Below are positions 36,682-51,600 of a stretch of 64,000 nucleotides of DNA, in pieces. Under the pieces are notes generated by a model, which did not search any database, was not told where the DNA came from, and saw nothing but the letters and a program-made list of their open reading frames with translations. Every line of letters starts with the position of its first letter. The first letter of the stretch is position 1. The stretch spans positions 26,250,442 to 26,314,441 of the forward strand of contig NC_061813.1 of NCBI RefSeq assembly GCF_021462225.1, read 5' to 3'. Source of the DNA: Girardinichthys multiradiatus (taxonomy: Eukaryota > Chordata > Actinopteri > Cyprinodontiformes > Goodeidae). The translations under genes and the position numbers were made by a program.

Positions 36682-39600
36682 AAGAAAAACTAAGTAAAAA
36701 AACTTAACTTAAAACACTTGAGATTTACAAAATACATGATTTATTTTCAACATGATGCATCATAATAGTTTTTTAAAAAGTTGTCAAACTCAACCCATGA
36801 GAAACTGAAAAGTATTCCTGCAGACTTCGATGCCTACGATCAAATAAGTTGTCCTGGTGTGTTTTCTATTCGTTGGTGTCTTCTTGGTGGATGTTGTCAT
36901 CGCTGAAGTTTCAACTGTATGCCGGATTGCTTCAAGATGTCCAATGATTCTCATGTCCTGCCACTCCCTTTCTGCTGCTTAACATTCCATCTGTATGTTG
37001 TACATGAGCTCTGGAGAAAGTTTGCGGGTACAGGACTGTGTCCTAAATGAAGAATTCTCCTTTATTTTCCCTTAGCATTTACAGTCAAAGTTACGGATCT
37101 TGTCCATTTTGCTGTCTCTGTTTTCTTCAAATGTTGTGAATAGCTTCTGATATATTATGTTCTAGCTCCTCCTTTCTTTTCTTAGAAATTGATGGTTTTT
37201 CCCATTTTTCTCTGTTTGCGTTCTACCGACTTGTTCCTACTTTTCTCATGACGCTTCACATTTCTCAGTAAGTGAACATTTTGCTCTCAAAGTCGATGAG
37301 TTTGAAGCAAAAGCAATATTCAAGCGTTACGATTTGAGAGTTTGTCAAGGACCATATTGGGAAGAACTGGTTCACAGAATCTCCAGCACTGAAGCTCTTT
37401 TAGGGTGTTGCCAGTCTGCAGCACTTAATCCCTAATAAATATGGTCTAAGTAAGGGACAGTGGATAAGGCGGCATCATGGCCTCAAACCAGTCAGGGTGT
37501 CTATCCTGACCTCTTTCTACTGCTGAAAGTGCCATTGACCAATGGAAAAAGATGGCCTAATGAATCATGTTTTCTTGAGTGATGCTTCTGGCAATGTTCT
37601 TCCGTGAAGCCTGGGATGCTGCCATGCCTAACTTTGACATTCACCATCCTTCTAAGCATTGTTGCTGGAGTATACGCAGGATAATGTTCTCATCGACAAG
37701 GCAAAGGATCACAGCCACAGGTTTGAGGTGTTTACCAGGCCTCCAAAATATAATTTGAGAGCTCAATTATGCACGACAATAAAGTCCAACCTCGCAACAT
37801 AAAATCTTAAAAAACTGCTGCAAACATCTTGGTGCCAGATACTACATCACATCTTCAGGGTTCTAGAAGAGTTCATGCCTTGAAGAGTCAGAACAGCTTT
37901 GACAGCAAAAAAGGAACTAGCACACTAGAGGCAGGTGGTCATATTATCATGCCTGATCAGTCTTAAATATAATTTTGTTGTTAGTTGGGTTAAGTTAGAG
38001 AGGTGATGGTTGTACTAGCTTCTTAACTATGATGTGGTGCAATCTGCCATTTATTGCCAATTATTTTTGGTAAAGCCCTTTAAAAGACCTAGCGAAATTG
38101 TCTCTCATACTCCATTCATAATCAATTCAGTGTGCCATTGACCAATAAATGATTTAAAAGTGTTTGATGGAACAGTGCTGCCTATTAAATAGGGGACAAA
38201 TTTGCTGTTCGTTTTCAAGTAGTCTCATAAAACTGTTTTAACAGGCCAATAAGTTTTTCTTGCCCTCTCTGAAGACAAGCACATATTTAGCAGACTTGTA
38301 GATGTCTGCCAGTAGCAAATTAGTGTTCCCCCTTCATATAGTAGCAACATTTGATGAACAAGATAAAGAGATGCAGGAAATGTCCTCATTTTGCTTGCTA
38401 TACAAAAACTCTTCCTCTCTCTAGTAGTATATTAGACTACTGGTGAAAATGTGTGTTTGGTTAACCCTTCCTTAAACCTCAAACGTCATCACTCAAGGCA
38501 ACTGGAAATGTCCTTGAGGTTTGTGGGAGTCCATCTATCCCAAGAGGAAATGGATAATTGAGTCTACATTTGAAAATATGCCGCTGTTTTTAAATGAAAT
38601 AAAAATTACACAAGTCATTCCTAAATTGAGACATAGGTTCAGACTTCTAAACCAAATGGTCACCAATATGTTGACATAGGTTTGAGGTTTACAAGGGACA
38701 TGCTTCATAGGATAGCGGAGGGAATCTCAATACTTATATTTAAGCTTAGAAAAATACATTTTTGTGGATATGTTTAAACTTAAGCCAGTTTTTTTGTGTG
38801 TGTAACTTTAAATGTTGCAGTTTTCCTGTGCAGGGATATATCCCTTCATTCCTATAATTCAGCAGCCAATAAATATGTGATAAATTTTAACCAAGGTTGT
38901 ACACTTCTGTCCATTACAGAAAAGCTGCTAGTCTTAACTGTAGCGACAGAGGAAACAGATGGCTTCCGCCGCTTCATGCAGACCGCCAATTATTTCAACT
39001 ACACTGTGACGGTAAGAGTGTCTAATTTACTAAACCTATGCTGAAAAATCTTGTTTTTAATGGTACAGCACTCATACCCACTCAGCAGGAAACTACTTTC
39101 TGCACACACTTGCCTGAACTGACTGAGTCTGTTAAAGGAAATAAAGAAATGGAGCAAGCTGCAAAAAAACTTCCATCCCAAAGGGAAACTCCATGATGTA
39201 GCTCCATAATTTCCCTTTTTGGATTAAAACCACTGTTTTTGTTTGTTTTTAACTTGGAGGTTGGTAGTGGTGTGCCTGCACTGGTAACCCCATGGGGCCG
39301 CATTTGCAATACTTTTATAGCTGTTTGATGCTAAACTAATCTAAATTCTTCAGAAATCAGTTTACTGAACCACATCATTGGGCCACAAATCTTACCTGCA
39401 GTAGATAACTGTATATGTCTAAATTTACCTTCATCTTCAGTTAATTGGAATATTATTGAAAAGTTAAATTTCAGTAACTCAATTCACTGTAAATCATGCT
39501 GATTTGCATAGACATTTAAGATTAAAATATTACATCAGACCAATAAAAGAAATTTACAGAAATGTGGGCTTAATCAAATATATGTTTAATACCCACTTGA

Positions 39601-42600
39601 AGGTAATTGTTTTCAAAAGGTACTTTTAATCTGACAAACAAGCCTCATGAGAACGCATGATAATTTACTGAATTTAACTGCAAAAAAAAGCCAAATTAGT
39701 AATTAGCAATCATGACTATAGTTAAAGCTTTATAAAATAGCGATCACATAAGATTTTATTTGAGATAGGATTCATTTTAAAATTGTAGAAGTCTGCTTTG
39801 GTCTTGGTCCGTCTCGTTATGTTCAGCCTTCAGGACCTGCAAGTCTGGCTTTACACTATATCTACACATCAAGAGAGTTACCATTAAAAGTCCACACATC
39901 CCACCTAGAATGCCAGGTTTTGTGTTAGACCTCCACAAAATAGGATCACGGTTATTAAATTGTTTTTCTCCTTTAAGATGGCATTTATCATGTACAGTTT
40001 ACCTGAAATATGAATATGTTTGAGGGAAAATTGTAAAAAGGGAACATACCTAGTTGCATTATTGTGCAACCTTAAATACTTTGCTGAAGCATGTTTAGAT
40101 TCACTTTCAGCATTCAGTCTTCTTAGGCAGGCATATCAATTCTTGACTTTGCAGTATTTGTTCCCTCTTTAGTGTAAAGGTTGTCTAAATCTGTCAGATT
40201 GTGAGCACATCTCTTGTCCACTGTCATTTTGTTTGCAATACATCTGACCCACATACTCCAAAGAACAGAATATGTAAAGGATGTTTTTTGTGACAAAGAT
40301 AATCAGGAACGTAACGGATGATTCTCCAACTGTATGGGAAGAAGGGAGTTCAGATATATGGAAAATACAGTTATGAAAATATTTATCTTAGTCTCATTTT
40401 TTACATCACGAAAACATGGCATTTTAAGAGGCGTGGATAGGCTTTGTATATCTACTGCTCACAAAAAAAAACACTATTAAAATAAATCTCCCCATTCAAA
40501 AATATACATGGGGTATAGTTATTTTTGCAGCATTTGTAAATGGGAATTCATGAGATGTTCCTTCCTGCCTTTCATTATGTGTAACGGGGCCAACTCCCTT
40601 TAAGATTTTTCAGTTACTTATAATGAAGGTGGATGAAAATAGATATTTTGGCAGTCAATCTGTTAGTGTTCACTCAGGTCACAGTCTGGACATTTTGTCT
40701 GTCTTGTTCACTGTCTCAGGTGTTGGGAATGGGAGAGACCTGGAAAGGCGGTGATGTTGGCCGTTCTATTGGTGGAGGGCAAAAAGTCAGACTACTGAAG
40801 GAGGCCATGGAGAATTTGGCTGATCAGGAAGATCTGGTCATCTTGTTTGTGGATAGGTATGTTATAGACCAAACTGCTATGGATGCATCTATGTTTTCCA
40901 CCAGTCTTTTTATTGTAACATCTAACATTTGAACTTGTGTTTGAGATTGTTTTGTTCCTTTGCAAACTTCAGTTTGATTTACCTTTGATCTGATCTAGAT
41001 TTAATTTCCAACCAAGGACGGGATGCAAAATAGTTTCAAATAGAATATGGTGCAAATACTAACGATCATGTGCTGTAATAACAGATTTAAGAGTCAGACA
41101 TCCTGGGTGAAAGGTGTTTTGGATGGAGCAAAAACACTAATCGAACATTCAGAGAAAGGCATTATTATATGTGAGGAGAGAAATTCTCACATGCAGGTAG
41201 CTGAATTATGACCTCTTAACACTGATGGAAAATTACTGGGTTAAAGTGAGGGGTTTAAAAGTAAATGCTTTTCAAAAGCTTTTCTGTTTAAATAGAGCAA
41301 AAGATGATAATATTTACACTACTGTGTTATATGTATAATTTTAGTGAAGTTCAAAGCTACTGGAAACAGGTAGTTGGAAAGTAATTTTATCTTTTTTAGA
41401 GGAAGCAATTGTAGTCTAATAAATTGCTTCGCTACGTCAGAGGATTAAGGTTGTGTTTTATATTTAAGATTCTCCTGGCCCACCAAGAGTGTGTTGACTG
41501 GTTCTGCTTCTGTGACCATCACCAACTCTTATTTTGCTTTAGAATAAGTTCAGTAACTAAACATTAAATAAATTTTGCAGTATTTCTTTGTGAAAAGCTG
41601 TGTTCCAGAAAATGTAAAGTTTGTGAAATGGATATAGAAAAATGCAAATAATTATTAAACAGTGTAAATTCAGACTACAGCCATTTACTGAAAGAGTGTT
41701 GCAGTTCAGGACCTTGCAAAAGTAAGCATACCCTATACCTTTTTTCACATTTTGTAAAGTTACAACCTTAAACTTCAATGTGTTGTGTTGGGCTCCTCTA
41801 AGATAAAGAAGCACCTAGTATTGCGAATATGTGATGTGGAAGGAAAATTGTTCCTTTTAAAACGATTTTACAAATTAAAAATGAAAAAAACATGGTATGC
41901 AATTGTATTCAGCCCCATTTCTTCTGATATTCCTAAATAAATTCCATTGAAACCAGTTGCTTACGAAAGACATCTAAACAGTAAACAGAGTCCACAGCAG
42001 ACAGGCTGAAGCTTATCTGTTTAGATGAGACCACAATTTTAATTTTTCCCTACTCATTGCCAACTCACATGACCCAGCATGTGGAGTGGGGCTAGGCTTG
42101 GGGCACATGGGGTAGACAGAGCTTAGCCTGTGCGGCTGGAGATGAAGGGGGATGGGTTGGGGGGCTCGATGGCTTACTTCTCAACCTGTGTCACTTTTGC
42201 CTGGTATTATTTGCAACCATTTTTAAATAGTTGCAAATCATACAAACACAGATTACTATTACATCAATATGACCTGCCTGCTTTGATGCTGGATCTGTTA
42301 TGATTTGTTGGTGTTTTTGGGTTTTGTTGGTCTTATTTCACAGTTGAAGTTTTGAATCATGTTTCTGTTTATTATTTTTCTGGTCATGTTTTAGTCTTGT
42401 TCATGTTTTGTCAAGTTTGGTTTTTTGATCTGGTTATGCTTTAGTTTCATGTTTTTCTGGTTTCTGTTAGTTTGTATTCAAGAGTCTCTGTTTTGCTCCT
42501 GTCTGTTAATTAACTTTATTCGGTTCACCTGCTTCAAGCTAATCTGTCTCCTTGCTTCACCTGGTTCACACGCCACATATACACCTCCGTTCTGTTTATT

Positions 42601-45600
42601 CCTTGCGGAAACATTGTCTCGATCATGCTCTTGTCTTGTTTTTTGGATCACGCCATGCCTCTTTTGCCTGCTCGTTTATTGTTTTGTTCCTGTCTGTTCC
42701 TTTGAGTGAGTTTTTTGTTTATTAAATCCTTTTTCACTTACCGTCATGCTGCCTGCTAGTCTGCATTCGGGGTTCCTTCGTTGCACTGAGCCTACCAGGA
42801 TCGAGTCTGGATTTAATCAAGTCGATCATGGAATTAGGATTTAGTCTTGAGATATGCTTTTTGTAGAGTAAAACTGCCCATGACACATAAAGGTAACCAG
42901 CTTATCTACAGGGGTTGGACAATGAAACTGAAACACCTGTCATTTTAGTGTGGGAGGTTTCATGGCTAAATTGGACCAGCCTGGTAGCCAGTCTTCATTG
43001 ATTGCACATTGCACCAGTAAGAGCAGAGTGTGAAGGTTCAATTAGCAGGGTAAGAGCACAGTTTTGCTCAAAATATTCAAATGCACACAACATTATGGGT
43101 GACATACCAGGGTTCAAAAGAAGACAAATTGTTGGTGCACGTCTTGCTGGCACATCTGTGACCAAGACAGCAAGTCTTTGTGATGTATCAAGAGCCACAG
43201 TAATGTCAGCATACCACCAAGAAGGATGAACCACATCCAACAGGATTAACTGTGGACGCAAGAGGAAGCTGTCTGAAAGGGATGTTAGGGTGCTAACCCG
43301 GATTGTATCCAAAAAACATAAAACCATGGCTGCCCAAATCATGGCAGAATTAAATGTGCACCTGAACTCTCCTGTTTCCACAAGAACTGTCCGTCGGGAG
43401 CTCCACAGGGTCAATATACACGGCCGGGCTGCTATAGCCAAACCTTTGGTCACTCATGCCAATGCCAAACGTCAGTTTCAATGGTGCAAGGAGCGCAAAT
43501 CTTGGGCTGTGGACAATGTGAAACATGTATTGTTCTCTGATGAGTCCACCTTTACTGTTTTCCCCACATCCGGGAGAGTTACGGTGTGGAGAAGCCCCAA
43601 AGAAGCGTACCACCCAGACTGTTGCATGCCCAGAGTGAAGCATGGGGGTGGATCAGTGATGGTTTGGGCTGCCATATCATGGCATTCCCTTGGCCCAATA
43701 CGTGTGCTAGATGGGCGCGTCACTGCCAAGGACTACCATTCTTGAGGACCATGTGCATCCAATGGTTCAAACATTGTGTCCTGAAGGCGGTGCCGTGTAT
43801 CAGGATGACAATGCACCAATACACACAGCAAGACTGGTGAAAGATTGGTTTGATGAACATGAAAGTGAAGTTGAACATCTCCCATGGCCTGCACAGTCAC
43901 CAGATCTAAATATTATTGAGCCACTTTGGGGTGTTTTGGAGGAGCGAGTCAGGAAACGTTTTCCTCCACCAGTATCACGTAGTGACCTGGCCACTATCCT
44001 GCAAGAAGAATGCCTTAAAATCCCTCAGACCACTGTGCAGGACTTGTATATGTCATTCCCAAGACGAATTGACGCTGTATTGACCGCAAAAGGAGGCCCT
44101 ACACCATACTAATAAATTATTGTGGTCTAAAACCAGGTGTTTCAGTTTCATTGTCTAACCCTTGTATATGGTGTGCCTGAAATGATGTGACTGGACATGT
44201 GAAAAATAAAAAAATGCAACATCCGTGGTCATACCCCTGAAGCAGATCTACATAAATACTATGGTCTTCCAAACGTTTTTTTCTCACTCTTTAATTTCTT
44301 CTATGGAGATATTGCACTGTATCCTTGCCATGATAAGTTAAGAGCTCTATGTTTTGCAGTTGCTGCTCACCTTATTGCTGGTTTAAACTCATCAAACACA
44401 CAATTCAGTGTTTATTTAACATTTCCATCTCCATCACATTATAGATTTTAGCTATTTAGTTCCATTACTAAAGCTCCTAGGTTTTGGTAAACAGTGCAAA
44501 CAGCTGCAAAGTTTACATTTAAATAAACAAAAATGTGAATATAAGGTTTCCTGGCTGTATTTGTCTTGAATTTATTTCTATGTAATTCTCAGAGACAATT
44601 TTAAATGGTTCCAATAGGATAAGTAAGTGATTTATGATTTAACAAGTTGTAAGGGATCCTTATATGAACATGTGTCTGCCAGATGTGGACCAAACATTTC
44701 AACGTCCTCACCTACATCAGACTTCCTCTCATGGCTCAACCATTACTTTTACTGCCATCTGCAGTGTAAGGCACATAAATGTGCCTTACACTGCACTATT
44801 TTTAGACTTAAACTACACATTGTGCTCTCATAAAAGCAAAATATAGCCCCTAATAATAAAAGGTAGTGTGAATGACTCTGTTGTGAAGCCATATTGATTT
44901 AGCTTTAAATGTAAACTGCACGCACCAGATGAGTTAGATTACTGATACTTAAAGATCTGTCCTTTGAAAAACATGTTTCTTTTTGTGTGTTAATGTCTGG
45001 CACAAAAAAACATTTTTGAAAAAGTGTACTGCACAGGCTTGCAGAAAACTCACTGTTACCAAACACAAAGAATGTGCTTTGTTTACATTTAGATTTATAT
45101 CAGTCTCAGGCATGTCAAAGCCTACACTATGTGTAAAACTTTAGAAAATATGTTGAAGAGAAAACTGCTCCTCTAGGATAAATAAAAACTAACGGTCTGT
45201 TATGTTTTATCTTCTCTCCTCCCGTTAAGTTATGATCTTATCTTCGCTGGGGGACCAGAGGAGATCCTCAGGAAGTTCCAACAAGGCAATCACAAAGTGC
45301 TCTTTGCTGCAGAGGGAATGATATGGCCTGATAAGAGACTAGCTGACAAGTACCCCTTAGTCCGAAGTGGCAAGCGCTACCTCAACTCTGGAGGTGGGTT
45401 CCAAAAGTTTAGTTTGTCTTTATCAGATGATGTATTTTCACAGTTTATGGAAAGCCAGATCACTGCTGTTCACACTGTAGAACTCACCCTCAGAAACATG
45501 TTAACAGATATTCCACATTGCTCTAGTTGCTAAACCTACAAACTAACTTTGAAACAAAACTATGTTCATTGAGTAGCACAAAGACATAACCACATTTTCT

Positions 45601-48600
45601 CAAACTTTTAATTTGTTATTCTCAAACATCAGCAGATTTTCTAGAAAATATGCGATGACATCAGCAAAACCTGCCTTTTACATTAAAATTATTGCTATGT
45701 AATATTTTCTAACACATACATACTTTAAAGTACTTATAACAAGTACCACATCAATAAAAAGTTTTTCCAGTGCCTCTCAGATAATAGTTATTTTTAATAG
45801 TCGTACAAGACTTTTGCCGTTAAGTTTTACCAACAAAAACTAAAAAACTAAATAAATAAAATCTTACCCATCACTGCTTTGTGTTTCGTTGAAGTTTAAT
45901 TATATGTTCCATTTATAGAGTTTAACATTTCCAAGGTCAAAATCACAAAAATAAAAAGGGATCCCCAAAGTCAGAGGTTTGGCAAAGTCAGAGGTTTCCC
46001 AACAAGCCATCCTCAAAAAAGTGAATTTTGAAAGATTTGGCATGGAAAGCACAATTGATATTGGGAGTTGAGTAATGTCAGGGAGGATAACGATCATTTA
46101 ATACCTTGATTAGGGGTCCTAATCTACTATTTGGGAGTAGATTCAGTCTGTAGTCCAACTTTTCTTTCCTTTCCTTTACTGTGCCATTAAAATGTACTTT
46201 TTTAGGTTTTCTTTTCTTATATTTTCATCATGTACAGCACTTTGAATTGTCTTATTGCTGAAATGAGCAAAACAACCTGCCTTGCCTTCCATTATTAAAT
46301 GAATTCATCATTTGAACCTCTTTTTGTATTTGCTTAGGTTATCAATCTACGGTTTTAAAATTAGTTTGATGATGTAAAACTATAAAGTTACAGAGATCTG
46401 TAGGGAGTAAATACTTTCACAGCACTGTACCTTGAGGTAAAATCCATAAGTATACAAGAAACACTGGAATCACTAGATCATCTAGTTGTTTAAACAGTCT
46501 GTCTGAGCTTAAAACTGCCTTTTCCTCACTGATATAAATATCTTTCTATAGGATAAGTACAGGGATTTTGTATTAAGGGTTTCCATCTACATTATGTCTT
46601 TATTGTACAATAACTCTAAAACTACCTCAACGTTGAAACTAATATTCAACCACACATTGCACTATGTCTAACCTTTGCAGAATATTTTATTGCAGCCTAC
46701 TGTGTGCATGTTATAGTTGATGGTTAACTGAAGGTGACAATGCATACTTAATGTAAGAAATGTATAGGAGAAAATGGTTTCGTGAATAAGACATTTCTTC
46801 CTAAAGTTGAAGTCATGTTGGATCACACCGGTTTTACACCACTTACTCACCCCACCTGCCTGGATGCACTGTGTTTAAACATTCCACTATCAGCCAAACG
46901 TTGAGGACTTGCAGGCCTTGTTGGAATTTAGTGGGGTAAGCACAGTGCTCAAATTGTGTTTTTTGTGCAAATAGTGCCATAGCACCAAGAAGGAATAGCA
47001 ATTGCCTTGTGTTGGTTTTAATATACAAATCCCCAGGATTTTAATTACTAATTCAATGTAAATTTGGAGATTGTTTTCCAAGTAAACACTGACTGCGAAG
47101 TATTTCCTGTCCACGGTGAACAGGATGTGGGAGGAAATAATTCATGTGAAGTTTAACCAAATGCTTAAACATCTTTCTTTAGCAGTGATCCTCTCAGTGG
47201 CTGATTAGACATATATTACAGTTAGATGTGGGGATGTTTCTAAAAATAACTGCAAATGGTGCATCTTGCAGACTTAAAAATTCTAAATAGGTAGAACATT
47301 TTGCAAAAAATCAAAAGCTTATTTGTGGTTAACCCAAAACCCGTTACTTCCAGTTCCCTGTGGCATTGAATTGCTTCTTTCCCTGTGGTCATCAGTTTGG
47401 TCTGACCTCCCATAGTGGAGCCTTACTGTCTGAGACTGATCAGAGACTGTTTTTAGCATTCATTGTCATTGCCTTGACATGTGGATTTGTCTTTGGCCCC
47501 CGAATGTACCACAGTTTGCATGAAATTGCAGGTTTTGTTTGTGTTTCTATGGCTACCACCCAAGTGACCAGTGAGGAAAGTTTTACCACATTTAGACATG
47601 CACAGCTGTGTCACAGAGGGTGCAGTATTCTGGGGATGTAGTCAAGATGTAGTAGAGATGGGGATGGTCTGTGTTGTTGTTTATCTGTTTGTAAGTATGT
47701 TTAAACAGAGCAACTACTACAGGGAACTATCTGTTGTGTTTAAAAATAATGGTCTGAAAAATATAACAAGAGATCAAAAACTCTTTCTTACAACCAAAGT
47801 ATGAAATAGCATAAGCACAATCTTTGAACACTTCACATATCAAACCTTGAAGAAGATGGGCTATAGCAGCAGAAGACCACACTGAAGGCCATCCTTGTCA
47901 GCAGACAAGAGGAAACGGAGGCTACAATTGACTCAGGCTCACAAACAATGGACAGCAACAAAATACAAAAAACAATAACTGGTCTGATGAGTCTGGATTT
48001 CAGCCGTGACTTTCAGATGGTAAGGCCAGAATTTGACTTAAATAACATGAAGGCATGGGCGAACCTATCTTATACTTGCAGTTCAAGCTGCTGGTGGTGG
48101 AATAATGGTGTAGGGGATATTTCCTTGGCACATTGGTCCCCATTAGTTTGTTAGTTAGTTAAATTGCTGCTTCCTACAGGATAATGATGTTGCAATACTC
48201 AGTTAAAGTGTTTTTCTTGAACAGGGCAATTTGTTAACTGTTTTCTAATGGCCTCTACAGCAACTAGATTCTAATTCAATAAAGCACCTTTGGGAATTGA
48301 TGAAACAGGATACTCACATCATGAATGTGCAGCAGACAACTGGCCATCATGCCAATATGAACAAAACGCTCAGGAATGTTTCTGACATCTTGTTGAATCT
48401 ATGTCACAAACAATTAGGGCACAGCAGCCAGTCAGTGTAGTTCCAAACTGCAGACATGTTGGCCACACTAGTTGGCACATTTAGTTGCAACATTTATGGT
48501 AACTATTAGTTTCAGGCAACATAAAACCATTGACATTAGGGCACCAACATAGATCAGGAGTTGAGTGCATTAAGCTACTCTGATATCAAGCATTCAAAAA

Positions 48601-51600
48601 TGCTTTGATCAGCTCTTCAAATCTTGTCTTGGCTCCCCAGAATGAAACTAATTACTGACTTTATGTTTAAAAATAAGAACTTAGAAAAATTCAGTTTAAG
48701 CAAATGAACTGCACAAACAAATTCTGACTTTTTATACTATGTGGTTTATGTAGTTTTTTTGGTATTTTTTCAGAGATTATATTTTACATCGAGCAGAGTA
48801 TCATGTCTTATAATAATTTTTAACCCTAAAAGATGGGGACACTCAGACACTTCCTGCACTTTCACCAGGATCTGTGAAATGGACCACATACCAAAAATAT
48901 AATCTGCATAAATGTATGATTTTGCGTTGAACCCCTCCCCTGTTCCTACCATTTACATTATGTCATGTCTGTCTATTGACTTGTTTATAGTGACATTTTT
49001 GACATTTTTTCAAATAACAGGATATAAAACGATGCACACCAGTGACAAAACGAAACACTGGAATCTTTTACTGTGGTTGCCATCCTTGCGCGAAAAAGAG
49101 AAGAAAGAAACTCAAGTTAAAGTGGAGAATACCATGAAAATGTACATTTAGAGTGTGTGACATATGGTCACAACAAATAGACTGCATCTTTTTGCAAACC
49201 ACTTTTGCAGCACTTTCTGTGGAACATAAATCATCCCTGCCCTATGTTTATGTGTGCCTCAGATAATTGCCAAAAATCACACTTTGTTTAAGGCGTCCAG
49301 GCTTCCTTGGATGAAGTTGGAAGCTCTTAAGCCAGCCAGCAGACTGCCAGTTGTGTAAACATCTCTCACCATATCATTTACACGTTGGTATGCATTTGAC
49401 ACTGTTCATTTCTTGCAGGCATAATTGGCTATGCCCCATATGTAAACAATATAGTTTCACAGTGGAACCTCCATGACAATGATGATGATCAGCTCTTCTA
49501 CACTAAGATTTACCTGGATCCATTGAAACGAGTATGCCATTTTTTTTTACCTTTTTCTTTGTGTGAAGAACATTTATTCAGAAGAAATACTTTGGACAGC
49601 TTACATTTCTATGCTCACATCTTATAGAAATCTCTTAACATGACTCTGGACCACAAGTGCCAGATTTTCCAGAATCTAAACGGGGCTGTTGGTAAGTAAT
49701 TACATTTCTAGCTATTTTAATGTGATTGCACAAGGGAATTAGAATTAGTTAATATGGAACAAACTTCAGATTAACATTTCATGTTTTTGGAAGTGAAGAG
49801 CATGTAGTTTTGGCATCACATACCTCCTCACATTTCAGGTTTTATAAACTGGCCTTAAAATCTTGTGTTCTTCGTGTTTTTTGGCAGATGAGGTACTTCT
49901 CAAGTTTGGAACTGACAGAGTGCGAGTCAGAAATACGGCATACAACTCTCTGCCTGTTGTCGTCCATGGCAATAGAGACACTAAAGTGAGTACATGGCTT
50001 GTCAACTGTCAATCATAGTTTGCCAACTGTAACTCGTGGTTGACCAAATATCAGCCATAACTTGCCAAGTGTTGAAATTTCCTGGCCAGACTTTTTTTTT
50101 ATTCATTCTAACTCATATCACGTAAACAGGGGTTGGAAAATGAAACTGAAACACCTGGTTTTAGACCACAATAATTTCTTAGTATGGTGTAGGGCCTCCT
50201 TTTGCGGCCAATACAGCATCAATTCGTCTTGGGAATGACATATACAAGTCCTGCACAGTGGTCTGAGGGATTTTAAGCCATTCTTCTTGCAGGATAGTGG
50301 CCAGGTCACTACGAGATACTGGTGGAGGAAAACGTTTCCTGACTCGCTCCTCCAAAACACCCCAAAGTGGCTCAATAATATTTAGATCTGGTGACTGTGC
50401 AGGCCATGAGAGATGTTCAACTTCACTTTCATGTTCATCAAACCAATCTTTCACCAGTCTTGCTGTGTGTATTGGTGCATTGTCATCCTGATACACGGCA
50501 CCGCCTTCAGGACACAATGTTTGAACCATTGGATGCACATGGTCCTCAAGAATGGTAGTCCTTGGCAGTGACGCGCCCATCTAGCACAAGTATTGGGCCA
50601 AGGGAATGCCATGATATGGCAGCCCAAACCATCACTGATCCACCCCCATGCTTCACTCTGGGCATGCAACAGTCTGGGTGGTACGCTTTTTTGGGGCTTC
50701 TCCACACCGTAACTCTCCCGGATGTGGGGAAAACAGTAAAAGTGGACTCATCAGAGAACAATACATGTTTAACATTGTCCACAGCCCAAGATTTGCGCTC
50801 CTTGCACCATTGAAACCGACGTTTGGGATTGGCATGAGTGACCAAAGGTTTGGCTATAGCAGCCCAGCTGTGTATATTGACCCTGTGGAGCTCCTGACGG
50901 ACAGTTCTCGTGGAAACAGGAGAGTTGAGGTGCACATTTAATTCTGCCATGATTTGGGCAGCCGTGGTTTTATGTTTTTTGGATACAATCCGGGTTAGAA
51001 CCCGAACATCCCTTTCAGACAGCTTCCTCTTGCGTCCACAGTTAATCCTGTTGGATGTGGTTCGTCCGTCTTGGTGGTATGCTAACATTACCCTGGATAC
51101 CGTGGCTCTTGATACATCACAAAGACTTGCTGTCTTGGTCACAGATGCGCCAGCAAGACGTGCACCAACAATTTGTCCTCTTTTGAACTCTGGTATGTCA
51201 CCCATAATGTTGTGTGCATTTGAATATTTTGAGCAAAACTGTGCTCTTACCCTGCTAATTGAACCTTCACACTCTGCTCTTACTGGTGCAATGTGCAATG
51301 AAGACTGGTTACCAGGCTGGTCCAATTTAGACATGAAACCTCCCACACTAAAATGACAGGTGTTTCAGTTTCATTGTCCAACCCCTGTAGTTCACTGTCT
51401 GTAAAACAAAATGTCAGTTTTCCAATTTGTTATACTATTTCATTATAAATCGTTATTTACCCGGATAAAATATAACCTTACAACAAACAGTGGACATCAC
51501 TCAGTGATGTTAGAAGCCTTTCCTTTGCTAAATTTATTATATTATTTATTATAATATTTAGTTTGCTAACTCAATATTTACTTCTCAAGCTAAATATTTA

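Noticed and set aside
40633..40932. 99-codon ORF starting before PLOD2 exon 3
   Set aside because: It reads through the exon and both flanking intron edges; the GT-AG bounded exon 40720-40856 explains the coding part.
47360..47641. 93-codon ORF with a hydrophobic segment in PLOD2 intron 4
   Set aside because: No family resemblance, no flanking splice or promoter signs; likely chance.
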